DNA of 64,000 nucleotides from Ardenticatenaceae bacterium (GTDB lineage: Bacteria; Chloroflexota; Anaerolineae; Promineifilales; Promineifilaceae): positions 186,001 through 250,000 of the forward strand of contig JACKBS010000009.1 of assembly GCA_020634435.1 (NCBI GenBank). Direction: 5' to 3'. The first letter of the stretch is position 1. Each line of letters begins with the position of its first letter. Positions 34,031 to 42,464 of the stretch are shown here, piece after piece. The position numbers and the translations under genes are program-made. A model generated the notes under the pieces. It was not told where the DNA came from. It searched no databases and worked only from the letters and a program-made list of their open reading frames with translations.

Positions 34031-35744
34031 AGAACACTCTCCCTTTGGCCACACGGTCAAGCAGGGCTGTGGCGCTTAAGATGACGATGAGTAAAACGAT
34101 GCCCAACGCGGCAGCATAGCCAATACGGGTATCGCGGTTGAAGGCGTCGAAAATTACCAAGCTGGCGGTGTCCATGGTACCTAGGGCAGCTCTGGAGCGC
34201 AGCACAAAGATGGTGTTGAAGGCTTTGAAGGTGCCGATGACGCCAAAGATGGTTAAAAAGTAGGTGATTGGCGAAAGGAGGGGGAGGGTGATGTGGCGGA
34301 ACTGGGCCCACCGACCTGCGCCATCCATTGAAGCGGCCTCATAATATTCGCGCGAGATATTGCCCAAACCTGCCAGGAAAAAGACGACGTTGTAGCCGGT
34401 AAATTTCCAAATACCAAAGATGATGGCAACAACCAGGGCTAAGCTGGGACCAGCCGCCCAGGCGGGCATGTTGATATTGAGGGCTTCGCCAATGAGTTGA
34501 TTCACGCCGTTGGATTCGTTGAGCCAGCCAAGCGGTTGGAAGCCCAGGGACGCCAGCAATGTGTTCATGGTGCCGGTGGGGTTGCCAGAGAAGAGTACTT
34601 TGAAAACGGCCGCTGCGCCCACCGCTGGCGTGATGTATGGCAAGAAGAAAATCATACGGAACAAGCCCTTGGCCTTGATCTCCTGGTAAAGTAGCGTGGC
34701 CAGGATAAGGCCGAGGAACAGCTCGGCGGGTAGGGTGCCAATGACGTAGTAGATGGTGGTGCGTAAGCCGATCCACCAATCTTCGTCCCCTTCGGCGATG
34801 ACAACGGGCAGTTCACTGATGAGTACCCAGCCGCCTACCATGAGCAGGATGGCGGCGAGGAAGCGCAGGGCGGTTTGCCAGTTTGAATCTTGATTTGCGG
34901 CCGTTCGCCAGACCAGCCAGGCCAGGAGTAACAGCACAAAGCCCGCGCTGATGGTGACGATCTGTGCCCAAATGGCCAGAGATTCACCCGCTTCCAACGC
35001 TTCGGCATAGGCGGCTTGAATTTCACTGTAGGTTAAGTAGATCAAGGCAACGGCGAGGATGGACATAAATACGGCCGTTGTCAACTTACCCGTATAAAAA
35101 GAATCCCGCAGCGAGGGAGGACTATTGCGCTGTAATAAATAATAAGTGACCCCACTCAAAACGAGCGCGAGAACTCCATAGTAAAAAATGGTGGATGCAC
35201 CAGTTGCAGTCCAGGCTTCCTTCAAAAATCCAGAAAATAGCTCGTTGCGCTCTTCGGCGGTAAACCCGACTAGCTTTTCACCAATTTCCAGCAGGCCGGG
35301 CATAAAGGTGAAGACAAACCAGAGCAGCAGAGCCAGACCAGCGGCACCTAACGCACCGGGCAGCAGCCAGCGCCACGGATTTTCTTCTTTGGCGCGAGAT
35401 GTACTTAGCAGCTCATTGATTTGCCGAACGGCGATGACAATAAAAAAGATCGCCATCCAAAAAGCCAACACATAGGCCAGGTTGTCCATTGCCCGGACGT
35501 ATTGGCCAAGCCCATCGGGGCGACCCACGACGTTGTTTAGGCCAGCGCGTGTGCTTTGATAGGCGGAAAAAATAAGGGGGAACAGGCCAAACAGGCCAAT
35601 GATGATAATGGCTGGAGATAAAAATAAGTAAGCCAGCATCGCTTCCCGACGTTTTATCCCTCGACGGCCGGAAAAGATGCCCAGGCTGTTTCGTTCTGCC
35701 TGAGTTGTTGCGCTTGGTGGAGAAGTAATTGCCCTGTCGCTCAT
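34023..35744 (-). CDS. MalF/UgpA-type sugar ABC permease with enlarged N-terminal region
   Basis: A 573-residue permease, nearly twice the usual size. The C-terminal 270 residues are a normal MalF-type domain ('TTIYYVIGTLPAELFLGLIL', 'IFFLPYITPAVGAAAVFKVL', EAA loop 'REYYEAASMDGAGRWAQFRH'). Ahead of it, after the first helix ('YLFLSPAIIIIGLFGLFPL'), about 250 residues add roughly six extra hydrophobic helices ('WMAIFFIVIAVRQI', 'YYGVLALVLSGVTYYLLQ', 'FVLLLLAWLVW'). First gene of the operon; a promoter lies about 220 bases upstream. Confidence 0.9.
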   Translation of the reverse strand: MSDRAITSPPSATTQAERNSLGIFSGRRGIKRREAMLAYLFLSPAIIIIGLFGLFPLIFSAYQSTRAGLNNVVGRPDGLGQYVRAMDNLAYVLAFWMAIFFIVIAVRQINELLSTSRAKEENPWRWLLPGALGAAGLALLLWFVFTFMPGLLEIGEKLVGFTAEERNELFSGFLKEAWTATGASTIFYYGVLALVLSGVTYYLLQRNSPPSLRDSFYTGKLTTAVFMSILAVALIYLTYSEIQAAYAEALEAGESLAIWAQIVTISAGFVLLLLAWLVWRTAANQDSNWQTALRFLAAILLMVGGWVLISELPVVIAEGDEDWWIGLRTTIYYVIGTLPAELFLGLILATLLYQEIKAKGLFRMIFFLPYITPAVGAAAVFKVLFSGNPTGTMNTLLASLGFQPLGWLNESNGVNQLIGEALNINMPAWAAGPSLALVVAIIFGIWKFTGYNVVFFLAGLGNISREYYEAASMDGAGRWAQFRHITLPLLSPITYFLTIFGVIGTFKAFNTIFVLRSRAALGTMDTASLVIFDAFNRDTRIGYAAALGIVLLIVILSATALLDRVAKGRVFYG

Positions 35745-35967
35745 CGTTAGCTCCGTTCTAAGCCAAACGGCCGTAACCGACCTGCCTTACGTAACCTGGC
35801 TCTATCTTACAAATAAATCTCGACTGGTTTGGGGTGCAAATGGAAAAAGATCTCGCATGGACCTGAAAACTGCAAAACTAAGGGATAGTTGGTTGGCTTT
35901 ACTGATTTTTGGTCTAAATTCACACTTCTTTCCCTGTTGTAGACGTTTCTTCACAGAACCGTAGCGC

Positions 35968-35995
35968 ATTATATCACGCCCATTTTGATGGGCAA
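35968..35995 (-). promoter_or_regulatory. Extended -10 promoter of the sugar ABC operon
   Basis: On the minus strand TGATATAAT (35968-35976) with TTGCCC (35990-35995), 16 bases from the hexamer. It implies a leader of about 215 bases before the first permease gene. No LacI-type operator was recognised with confidence. Confidence 0.55.
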
Positions 35996-36107
35996 CAGCA
36001 CCCAAAGTGAAATCGGGGTGAACAGGTTATCACCAAGCTAACGGGTTGTAAACATTTGGTTAAGGATACGGCCGTCTCCTCCAAAGCCCGACCATCCCGT
36101 TTAGCCG

Positions 36108-36116
36108 TGTTATAAT
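36108..36116 (+). promoter_or_regulatory. Extended -10 promoter of the modular nuclease gene
   Basis: TGTTATAAT on the plus strand, 47 bases before the ATG at 36163. It is divergent from the sugar operon promoter, about 135 bases away. No good -35. Confidence 0.55.
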
Positions 36117-36162
36117 CCGGCCCAAGTACAACCATAGACCGCTTTGAAGGAAATTTGTCACC

Positions 36163-39100
36163 ATGTCACGTCACCGCATTCACGTGTTTAGCCTCATTTT
36201 TGTTCTGATCAGCCTGCTGGCTGCCTGTGATTCTGAGAGCACGCCAACGCCAACCTCGCCCACGCCGACGGCTCCGTCAACGGCCGTTCCTGACCCGTCG
36301 CCCACGCCCATTTTGGACGAAGAACCGACGGTACAAGCCGAAGGCGTGTTTTTTAGCGAACTGCTGCCCGGCGTACCCGGTGGCAACAGTCAGGAGTTCA
36401 TCGAGCTGTACAATGCCGGTTCCGAACCCGTAGATTTGCAGGGCTGGTCGGTTTTTTACCTGCTGGATGAAGGCCAGGAGCAGCAATTGGTGTACCGCTG
36501 GACGGAAACGGCCGTTATCCCCCCGCATGGGCACGTGTTGCTAGTGCGCGAAGGGCAAGATGTGGGTGCCGCCGCCGATGGCTACTTTACGCAGTCATTG
36601 TTTGAACGGAAAGGAGGCTTGCTGCTGCGCAACAAAACGCAGCAGACGGTGGACCTGTTGGGCTGGGGCGATGCTCCCGCTGAGTTCACTGCTGGGGAAG
36701 CGGTCGCTGCCCCGGATGGCGGGGCCAGCCTGGAGCGCCTGCCCGGCGGCGTGGCGGGCAATGGGCAGAACAGCGGCAGCAATTCCGCTGATTTTGTCGC
36801 GTTAGCCACGCCAAATCCGCAAAACAGCGGCAGCCCCATCACGCCCATGCCCACTGAATTTTTGACGATTGACGTCTCCGTGCCAGAGGCCATCGCGCCG
36901 GGCTCAGAGTTTGTGTTGACCGTGGAAGTTGGCAATGTGAGCGATACGGCCGTCACCAACGTCACCATTTCCCTGCCCATCGCCAGTTACTTTGAATTGG
37001 TCGCTGCCCCAGAGGGCGCTGAATTGGCAAACGGCCGTCTCACCTGGACCATTTCAGAAATTGAGGCCAAAGGCAACCAGGCGACCGAAATCACCTTACT
37101 CAGTCCGTTTACCTACACCGATACCTTGCTCACCGGCTACTACGCCGACGCCGAGGGGTATCTGGCGGCGTTTGGCCAGCCGCAACTCATCAGCATGGCG
37201 GGTGGGGCGATTCCGATTGCCACGGCGCGCGAACTGGTGGGTAGCGTGGTGAGCGTGGAAGGCATTGCCACCATGTATACGGGCGGCTTTTTTGCGGGCA
37301 GCGGCGGCAAATTTTACCTGCAAGATGAAACGGGTGGCATTCAGGTGTACATTCCTGGGGAACAAGCGCAGACAGATGTGGTCATCGGCGACCGGGTGCG
37401 CGTGACCGGCCTCATCGAGCCGTATCGTGACTCGCTAGAGCTCATCCCGTCGGACACGCCGACGAGTGTGGAGCTGCTGGGCGAGGCTGAACTGCCAGAA
37501 CCGCTCTCCGTGACAGTGGAAGATGTGAATAACAGCGATGCTATTTTGGGTGAACTGGTCGCCATCGAGGGCACGGTGCTGGCCGTGGAAGATTTTTCGT
37601 TTGATTTTCAGGTGCAAATCGATCAGGGTACGGGTGAAACGGCGACGGTGCTCATCGAAAAGCAGACCGGTGCCTCAGCCGAATTGATCGAGGTGGGCCA
37701 GAATTACCGCATGGTGGGCATTAGCGAATTTTACCAGGGGGTGCGTCAGGTGAAGCCGCGTTTGCAAAGCGATATTGTGGAAATTGTGCCGCCGATCGTG
37801 CTGCTGGAAATGCAGTCGGCTAATACGGCCGTTCCTGGCGAAGTGCTCACCTACACCGTCACCGCCGCCAACTACACCGCTGAACCACTCACTAACATCT
37901 TTGTCGAACTGGAAGTGCCGGGTGGCGGGGCCAATGCGCTCCAAGTACAGCCGGACCAGAACGGCATTTCCGCCAACGGGGATGTAATTTGGGCGGTAGA
38001 TGAGCTGGCTGCCAATGGCGGTACGGCCGTTTTGCAATACTTTTTCACTGTGCCCGATGGCCAAACCGAGCCGCTGATGGCCTCGCCCGCCCAACTCACC
38101 GCCGACGAACAGGCGGAACCAGTGCTTTCTAACAGCTTCACCACCTTCCTGGGAGATACCGTGCCGATTTGGGCTATCCAGGGCGAAGGTGATCGCTCGC
38201 CGTACGTGAGCATTGAAGCGGCGACGAGTGGGGTGGTAACGGCCGTTTTCCCCGAACTCAACGGCTTTTTCATCCAGGATTTGGCACCGGACGACAACCC
38301 CGCCACCTCCGACGGCCTCTTTATCTTCACCGGTGCTTTGCCAATTACGGTGCAGGTGGGTGATTTGGTGGATGTAAACGGCCGTGTTCGCGAACTGTCC
38401 GGCCAAACGGCGCTGCAAGTTGAGTCACTCGCCGACGTGGTGGTGAACAGCTCCGGCTACACCAACGTCTTTGAGCCACCTGTGCTGTACGATCCGCCGC
38501 AGGACCCGGCGGCGGCGCTGGCCTACAACGAGGCGCTGGAAGGTGTATTGGTGGGCGTGTTGGAACCAGCGTTGGTAATTGCGCCGACGACGCAATATGG
38601 CGAGTATGCGCTGGTGTATGAAAAATGGGGCGTCACGTCTGTGGCCCGCACTGACGACAGCGGCTTCCTAATTTACGTGGACGATGGTTCCTCCACCGTG
38701 CATGATGATCAGGACAGCCTGCCCTACGCCGTGGCCAAGGGCGATTTTGTGGCCAATTTGGTAGGGCCGCTGGCTTACACCTTTGGCAACTACAAAATCG
38801 AGCCAATTGCTGTGCCGGATGTGGCCGCAATGAATCGGCCGTTGCCCACGATTCGCGCTGCTGCCGAAGACGAACTGAGCATCGCCACCTTCAACGTGGA
38901 GAACCTGTTTGATCTGGTCACGCCGCACCCCTCCAGCCCGCCGATTCCGACCGTGTTTGAATACCGCAACAAGCTGGAAAAGATTGCCCAAACCATCGTA
39001 GCGATGGGTGCGCCGACCATCATTGGCTTGCAGGAAGTGGAAAATCTGGACATTCTGCAGGATTTGGTGGAAGAAGAGGCGATTGCTGAATTTGGCTACC

Positions 39101-39711
39101 AGCCATACCTGATTGAAGGCAACGACTCACGTGGCATCGACGTGGGCTACCTGGTGCGCAGCGACCGGGCCACCGTGGAATCCGTCGCCGCCTATGATGC
39201 CCCTGGCGAGTTGTTTGCCCGTCCGCCGCTGGTGATTAACGTCACCGCTCACCTGGCTAGCGGCGACCAGACGGTGATTGTACTCAACAATCATTTCCTC
39301 TCGCTCTCTGCCGGTGAGGAAGCCACCGAGCCGGTTCGCACGGCGCAGGCGGCTTGGAACATCACTGTCATCGAAGAACTGGCCGCAGAAAACCCGGAAG
39401 CGCAGTTTGTGGTGCTGGGGGATTTGAATTCGTTCTACCAGACACTGCCGGTGGACACGTTGGAGGCGGGTGGTTTAGAGCATGTGTATCGGTATTTGCC
39501 GGATGAGGAACGGCCGTATACCTACATCTTCGAAGGCCGTACCCAAACGTTGGACCATATCGTCGTTTCGCCGGGGCTGTTTGAGCGGCTGGTGCTGGTG
39601 CAGCCGCTGCACACCAACGCAGATTACCCGGTTCCTGATCCCGAAGACACCTCGCCCCGCCGTGTTTCTGATCATGATCCGTTGGTCGCTATCTTTGCTT
39701 TTACTGAGTAA
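36163..39711 (+). CDS. Large modular secreted nuclease-like lipoprotein (LTD, OB-fold and EEP domains)
   Basis: An 1182-residue surface lipoprotein; the lipobox 'SLLAACDSE' places Cys at 22. In order: a Pro/Thr linker; a lamin-tail domain (about 60-165, 'SQEFIELYNAGSEPVDLQGW'); a DUF11-like domain (about 230-330); an OB-fold domain (about 345-450, 'GGKFYLQDETGGIQVYIPG'); a second DUF11-like domain (about 545-650); a second OB-like domain (about 670-765); and a C-terminal endonuclease/exonuclease/phosphatase domain (about 903-1180: 'LSIATFNVENLFDL', 'IIGLQEVENLDIL', 'VLGDLNSFYQ', 'SDHDPLVAIFAF'). The plan resembles ExeM/NucH extracellular DNases, so a role in degrading extracellular DNA is likely. 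Confidence 0.9.
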   Translation: MSRHRIHVFSLIFVLISLLAACDSESTPTPTSPTPTAPSTAVPDPSPTPILDEEPTVQAEGVFFSELLPGVPGGNSQEFIELYNAGSEPVDLQGWSVFYLLDEGQEQQLVYRWTETAVIPPHGHVLLVREGQDVGAAADGYFTQSLFERKGGLLLRNKTQQTVDLLGWGDAPAEFTAGEAVAAPDGGASLERLPGGVAGNGQNSGSNSADFVALATPNPQNSGSPITPMPTEFLTIDVSVPEAIAPGSEFVLTVEVGNVSDTAVTNVTISLPIASYFELVAAPEGAELANGRLTWTISEIEAKGNQATEITLLSPFTYTDTLLTGYYADAEGYLAAFGQPQLISMAGGAIPIATARELVGSVVSVEGIATMYTGGFFAGSGGKFYLQDETGGIQVYIPGEQAQTDVVIGDRVRVTGLIEPYRDSLELIPSDTPTSVELLGEAELPEPLSVTVEDVNNSDAILGELVAIEGTVLAVEDFSFDFQVQIDQGTGETATVLIEKQTGASAELIEVGQNYRMVGISEFYQGVRQVKPRLQSDIVEIVPPIVLLEMQSANTAVPGEVLTYTVTAANYTAEPLTNIFVELEVPGGGANALQVQPDQNGISANGDVIWAVDELAANGGTAVLQYFFTVPDGQTEPLMASPAQLTADEQAEPVLSNSFTTFLGDTVPIWAIQGEGDRSPYVSIEAATSGVVTAVFPELNGFFIQDLAPDDNPATSDGLFIFTGALPITVQVGDLVDVNGRVRELSGQTALQVESLADVVVNSSGYTNVFEPPVLYDPPQDPAAALAYNEALEGVLVGVLEPALVIAPTTQYGEYALVYEKWGVTSVARTDDSGFLIYVDDGSSTVHDDQDSLPYAVAKGDFVANLVGPLAYTFGNYKIEPIAVPDVAAMNRPLPTIRAAAEDELSIATFNVENLFDLVTPHPSSPPIPTVFEYRNKLEKIAQTIVAMGAPTIIGLQEVENLDILQDLVEEEAIAEFGYQPYLIEGNDSRGIDVGYLVRSDRATVESVAAYDAPGELFARPPLVINVTAHLASGDQTVIVLNNHFLSLSAGEEATEPVRTAQAAWNITVIEELAAENPEAQFVVLGDLNSFYQTLPVDTLEAGGLEHVYRYLPDEERPYTYIFEGRTQTLDHIVVSPGLFERLVLVQPLHTNADYPVPDPEDTSPRRVSDHDPLVAIFAFTE

Positions 39712-39720
39712 GTTGAGTGT

Positions 39721-39749
39721 GGGGGCATGAACGAGTAATTCATGCCCCC
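39721..39749. terminator. Bidirectional hairpin between convergent genes
   Basis: A gggggcatga/tcatgccccc stem, followed on the plus strand by gctatttt. It sits 10 bases after the nuclease stop and 7 bases before the end of the SPFH gene on the other strand. Confidence 0.7.
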
Positions 39750-39755
39750 GCTATT

Positions 39756-40742
39756 TTAGGAAGGAGAACTGCCGTTCAAATTCTTCTTAATTTTTATCGC
39801 CTCACTTCGGACAAAGGCATCAGAAAGATAGAGGGAACGAATTTCTTTGTCATCCAAAATGCGCAGCCGTTCTAATTCAGCCAGATGATGCATATCCTTT
39901 TGTGAAAAGCTGCCGATGGCTTGTTGTAGTCGCACCAATGCGCCAGCGGCCGTTTCTGCCTGAATTTGGCGTTGATGTGCCAGTTCCAGCGCCTTCTCCA
40001 CCTCCGCAGGTACAACAATTGGGCCTAGCGCTACATCCTTGGGTTTGAGGGTTTGGAAGCCCAAATTCACCGGCTGGGTAAGCTGACGATCCACTCGCTG
40101 GCACAATTCTTGTTCCAAAGCATGTAGAGCGCCTAATCCATATAAAGATTGAATCGTTCGCAGTTCAATCAAATGTTTGAGCGCCTGCTCTACTTTCCCA
40201 CCAACAACTTTTTCTGAGTTTTCGGGCAGGGTGCGGGCCATCTTGTGCTTGATTTTAGGTTCAATCAGTGTCACATCGACTGTGTAGGAGACTTTCCAAT
40301 TGATAGTGACTGGAATGCCATCCGCTGTGCGTAAATTCTTCAATTCGCCTTTAGCCGTTTGTGACTTTTTGGGAATTCTGCTTCGGACCTCTTCAAACCA
40401 CCTGAGCCGCACGTAATGGGGATCGTTGATGGCGAGCATCGTCCGTCCAAAAGGTATCCAGTTTGGTTTGTAATAGGTGTTGTAGTTGCGTGCGGCGTCA
40501 GGTTCTGCACCGACAACAAAGCGAATGAAGCTGTTGTTGAACCGGTTGAATACAACACCAACTTCCATTTCATCCACCAATGCGGCCTTACGAAAAGAGA
40601 TATATAAAACGATACCCACCAAAACAAGCAGCAGGACCATAATGATGATGCCAGACAGGCCAAATGCCTGATAGGCAGCAACTGTGGCAAATCCAAAGAA
40701 CAATATCAGCATGGCAATAGCGATGGGTTGCCTGAGATTCAT
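39756..40742 (-). CDS. SPFH/band-7 domain membrane protein
   Basis: A 328-residue protein with two N-terminal membrane helices (about 8-28 and 31-50), then a stomatin/prohibitin-like domain ('ALVDEMEVGVVFNRFNNSFIRF', 'DGIPVTINWKVSYTVDVT', 'LGFQTLKPKDVALGPIVVPAEVEKALE') and a C-terminal coiled-coil-like region. Such proteins form membrane microdomain scaffolds and regulate proteases. ATG 40742 follows 'agggagg' and is preferred to the longer frame. It diverges from the AHSA1-PDZ-DinB transcription unit; the operator region lies between them. Confidence 0.85.
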   Translation of the reverse strand: MNLRQPIAIAMLILFFGFATVAAYQAFGLSGIIIMVLLLVLVGIVLYISFRKAALVDEMEVGVVFNRFNNSFIRFVVGAEPDAARNYNTYYKPNWIPFGRTMLAINDPHYVRLRWFEEVRSRIPKKSQTAKGELKNLRTADGIPVTINWKVSYTVDVTLIEPKIKHKMARTLPENSEKVVGGKVEQALKHLIELRTIQSLYGLGALHALEQELCQRVDRQLTQPVNLGFQTLKPKDVALGPIVVPAEVEKALELAHQRQIQAETAAGALVRLQQAIGSFSQKDMHHLAELERLRILDDKEIRSLYLSDAFVRSEAIKIKKNLNGSSPS

Positions 40743-40899
40743 GAGTACCTCCCTTTGCATGAAACAAGTTGTAGAAAACGCGTGTGGGCATTGTAAACGG
40801 CAATGATTGAAAATCAAAGCGTTTGTTGGGTTTGTCAGGAAATTGTTGTTTGGGGGAGGGGGGAGACAGGTCAAGCAAACATGAATTTTGCCAAAGTGG

Positions 40900-40928
40900 T
40901 TGACAAAGCGAGTGTATTAGATTATCAT
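40900..40928 (+). promoter_or_regulatory. Strong sigma70-type promoter overlapped by the first operator
   Basis: A perfect -35 TTGACA (40900-40905), 17-base spacer and -10 TATCAT (40923-40928). The first palindromic operator covers the -10, so a bound repressor would block RNA polymerase. It drives the 29-residue ORF at 41080 and the AHSA1-PDZ-DinB gene. Confidence 0.75.
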
Positions 40929-40972
40929 CTAACTAATTAGATGAACATCTAACGCATTAGGTGCCTATCTAA
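40917..40972. promoter_or_regulatory. Three phased palindromic operators (TTAGAT-N4-ATCTAA)
   Basis: Three 16-bp palindromes of 6-4-6 form start at 40917, 40937 and 40957, exactly 20 bases apart: TTAGAT-TATC-ATCTAA, TTAGAT-GAAC-ATCTAA and TTAGGT-GCCT-ATCTAA. Spacing of about two helical turns would place three dimers on one DNA face. The regulator is not identified; the ArsR-type protein encoded at 45595 is one candidate. Confidence 0.78.
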
Positions 40973-41079
40973 TTGCTGATTTTATCAGTTTGGTCCCGTT
41001 TGACCAACAATTCGCCGAAAAACATCCCAGCCCGAATAGCAGCACCGGCAATTGCCTCATCTGGTGATAGGAGGAAGCA

Positions 41080-41169
41080 ATGAACATGCTTTTGCATCCA
41101 GATACTTTGTATGAAATCAATCGTTTGTATCAAGAGGAACGTCTGGCGACTGGCCAGCCAAAGAAATAA
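41080..41169 (+). CDS. 29-residue small ORF upstream of the AHSA1-PDZ-DinB gene
   Basis: ATG 41080 is preceded by 'taggaggaagca', an excellent ribosome site, and the frame runs 29 codons (MNMLLHPDTLYEINRLYQEE, ending PKK) to TAA, 11 bases before the next start. The sequence is amphipathic and charged with no signal or membrane segment. It is the first gene after the operator-controlled promoter. It could be a real small protein or a translational leader for the next gene. I know no family with certainty. Confidence 0.55.
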   Translation: MNMLLHPDTLYEINRLYQEERLATGQPKK

Positions 41170-41180
41170 AGGAGGATGAA

Positions 41181-42392
41181 ATGGGAACTGAAACAGCAAT
41201 GACTTTTTGTAAAGAGATTGCAGCGGCACCAACGGCCGTTTACTACGCCTTAACCAATGGGGGTGCTATGCGCGAATGGTTGAGCGATAACTCGCAGGTT
41301 GCCACGCGTGTTGGTGGCCCAATCTTTTTGTATTGGCAGGACGGATACTTTGCCAGCGGTGAGTTCAAGGAGCTGGTGCCAGATGAAAAGGTCGTTTATT
41401 CGTGGCAAGGGAAGGGCGATACGGCCGTTTCTACCGTTACCATCACCCTCGCCCCAACCGACAATGGCACACAAGTAGAGTTGGTCCACAGTGATGGGCC
41501 CGGCGGCGAAGAAGCTGCCGACCTGCGCCAGAGTTTGAAAGATGGGTGGGAAGCCAGCCTGGCTAATTTGAAGTCAGTCTTGGAAACTGGTCTGGACAAA
41601 CGCGTATATGACCGCGCCTTTTTAGGCATCCTCATTGGCCAACAGTTGAACGCTGAGCAGATGGTGGAGCGCGGTTTGGCGGGCGAGGGCGGCATTAGCA
41701 TTTCTGGCACGATGGCCAACACCGGGGCAGCAGCGGCGGGTTTGCAAGCCGATGATGTGATTGTGGACCTGGGCGGCGCGACAACCAAGGATTTCCTTTC
41801 ACTGCGCGAGGCAATACGGCCGTATCGCGCGGGTGACTCCGTTAAAGTTTCTTATTTCCGGGACGGAGAACGGCAGCAAACGCTAATGACGCTCTCCACG
41901 CGCCCGGTGCCCGAGGTGCCATCCACACCAGCTGGTCTAGCCGATGCCTTGCGCGAAGCATACGCTCAGCTGGACAAAGAGCTCGACGAGGTACTGGCTG
42001 GGGCCACCGAAGCGGAAGCCGAGTTCCGGCCCAAAGATGGCAATTGGAATGTGAAGGAGCTGTTAGGTCATCTCATTACCACTGAGCGTGGGTCCCAGAT
42101 GGGCGTGGCCACACAGCTTACGGATGGTGTGCTGGACGGGTTCCCCAATAATCCAATGGCCTGGATGCAGGCAGTCACTTCGGTCTATAAAACGCTGCCG
42201 GAAGTGGTGGCGTTGTGGAAACGCACCGAAGCTGAAACTGTAGCCCTGATGGCCTTGTTACCGGAAGCTTTTGTGGCCCGCAAGGCTACTTATCTGAACA
42301 ACGGTACTGGCTTTTTACAGGGGCTGGTAGGCCATACGCGAACCCACATTGGTGAAATTAAAGGGCTGCTGGAGGCGGCCCGGCAGCAATAA
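41181..42392 (+). CDS. AHSA1/SRPBCC-PDZ-DinB triple-domain protein
   Basis: A 403-residue cytosolic protein with three domains. Residues about 1-138 are an AHSA1-type SRPBCC domain ('FCKEIAAAPTAVYYALTNGG', 'YWQDGYFASGEFKELVPDEKV'). Residues about 140-255 contain a PDZ domain ('FLGILIGQQLN', 'GISISGTMANTGAAAAGLQADDVI', 'YRAGDSVKVSYFRDGE'). Residues about 258-400 are a DinB-like four-helix domain ('NWNVKELLGHLITTERGSQM', 'GHTRTHIGEIKGLL', whose His residues could bind metal). It has 'aaaggagg' before ATG 41181. The combination suggests ligand sensing or detoxification; the precise role is unknown. Confidence 0.85.
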   Translation: MGTETAMTFCKEIAAAPTAVYYALTNGGAMREWLSDNSQVATRVGGPIFLYWQDGYFASGEFKELVPDEKVVYSWQGKGDTAVSTVTITLAPTDNGTQVELVHSDGPGGEEAADLRQSLKDGWEASLANLKSVLETGLDKRVYDRAFLGILIGQQLNAEQMVERGLAGEGGISISGTMANTGAAAAGLQADDVIVDLGGATTKDFLSLREAIRPYRAGDSVKVSYFRDGERQQTLMTLSTRPVPEVPSTPAGLADALREAYAQLDKELDEVLAGATEAEAEFRPKDGNWNVKELLGHLITTERGSQMGVATQLTDGVLDGFPNNPMAWMQAVTSVYKTLPEVVALWKRTEAETVALMALLPEAFVARKATYLNNGTGFLQGLVGHTRTHIGEIKGLLEAARQQ

Positions 42393-42464
42393 TGTTGGGG
42401 ATGACGGCCGTTTTCCTGCCTCACGTTTTGAGGTGCCGTCATTCCTGTATCGGGAGGATTGATC

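Noticed and set aside
36163..36386. Minus-strand Val/Gly-rich frames opposite Pro/Thr linkers, here and at 19835-20299, 54716-55123 and 62581-62883
   Set aside because: They are antisense shadows of TPTP-type linkers and lack ribosome sites.
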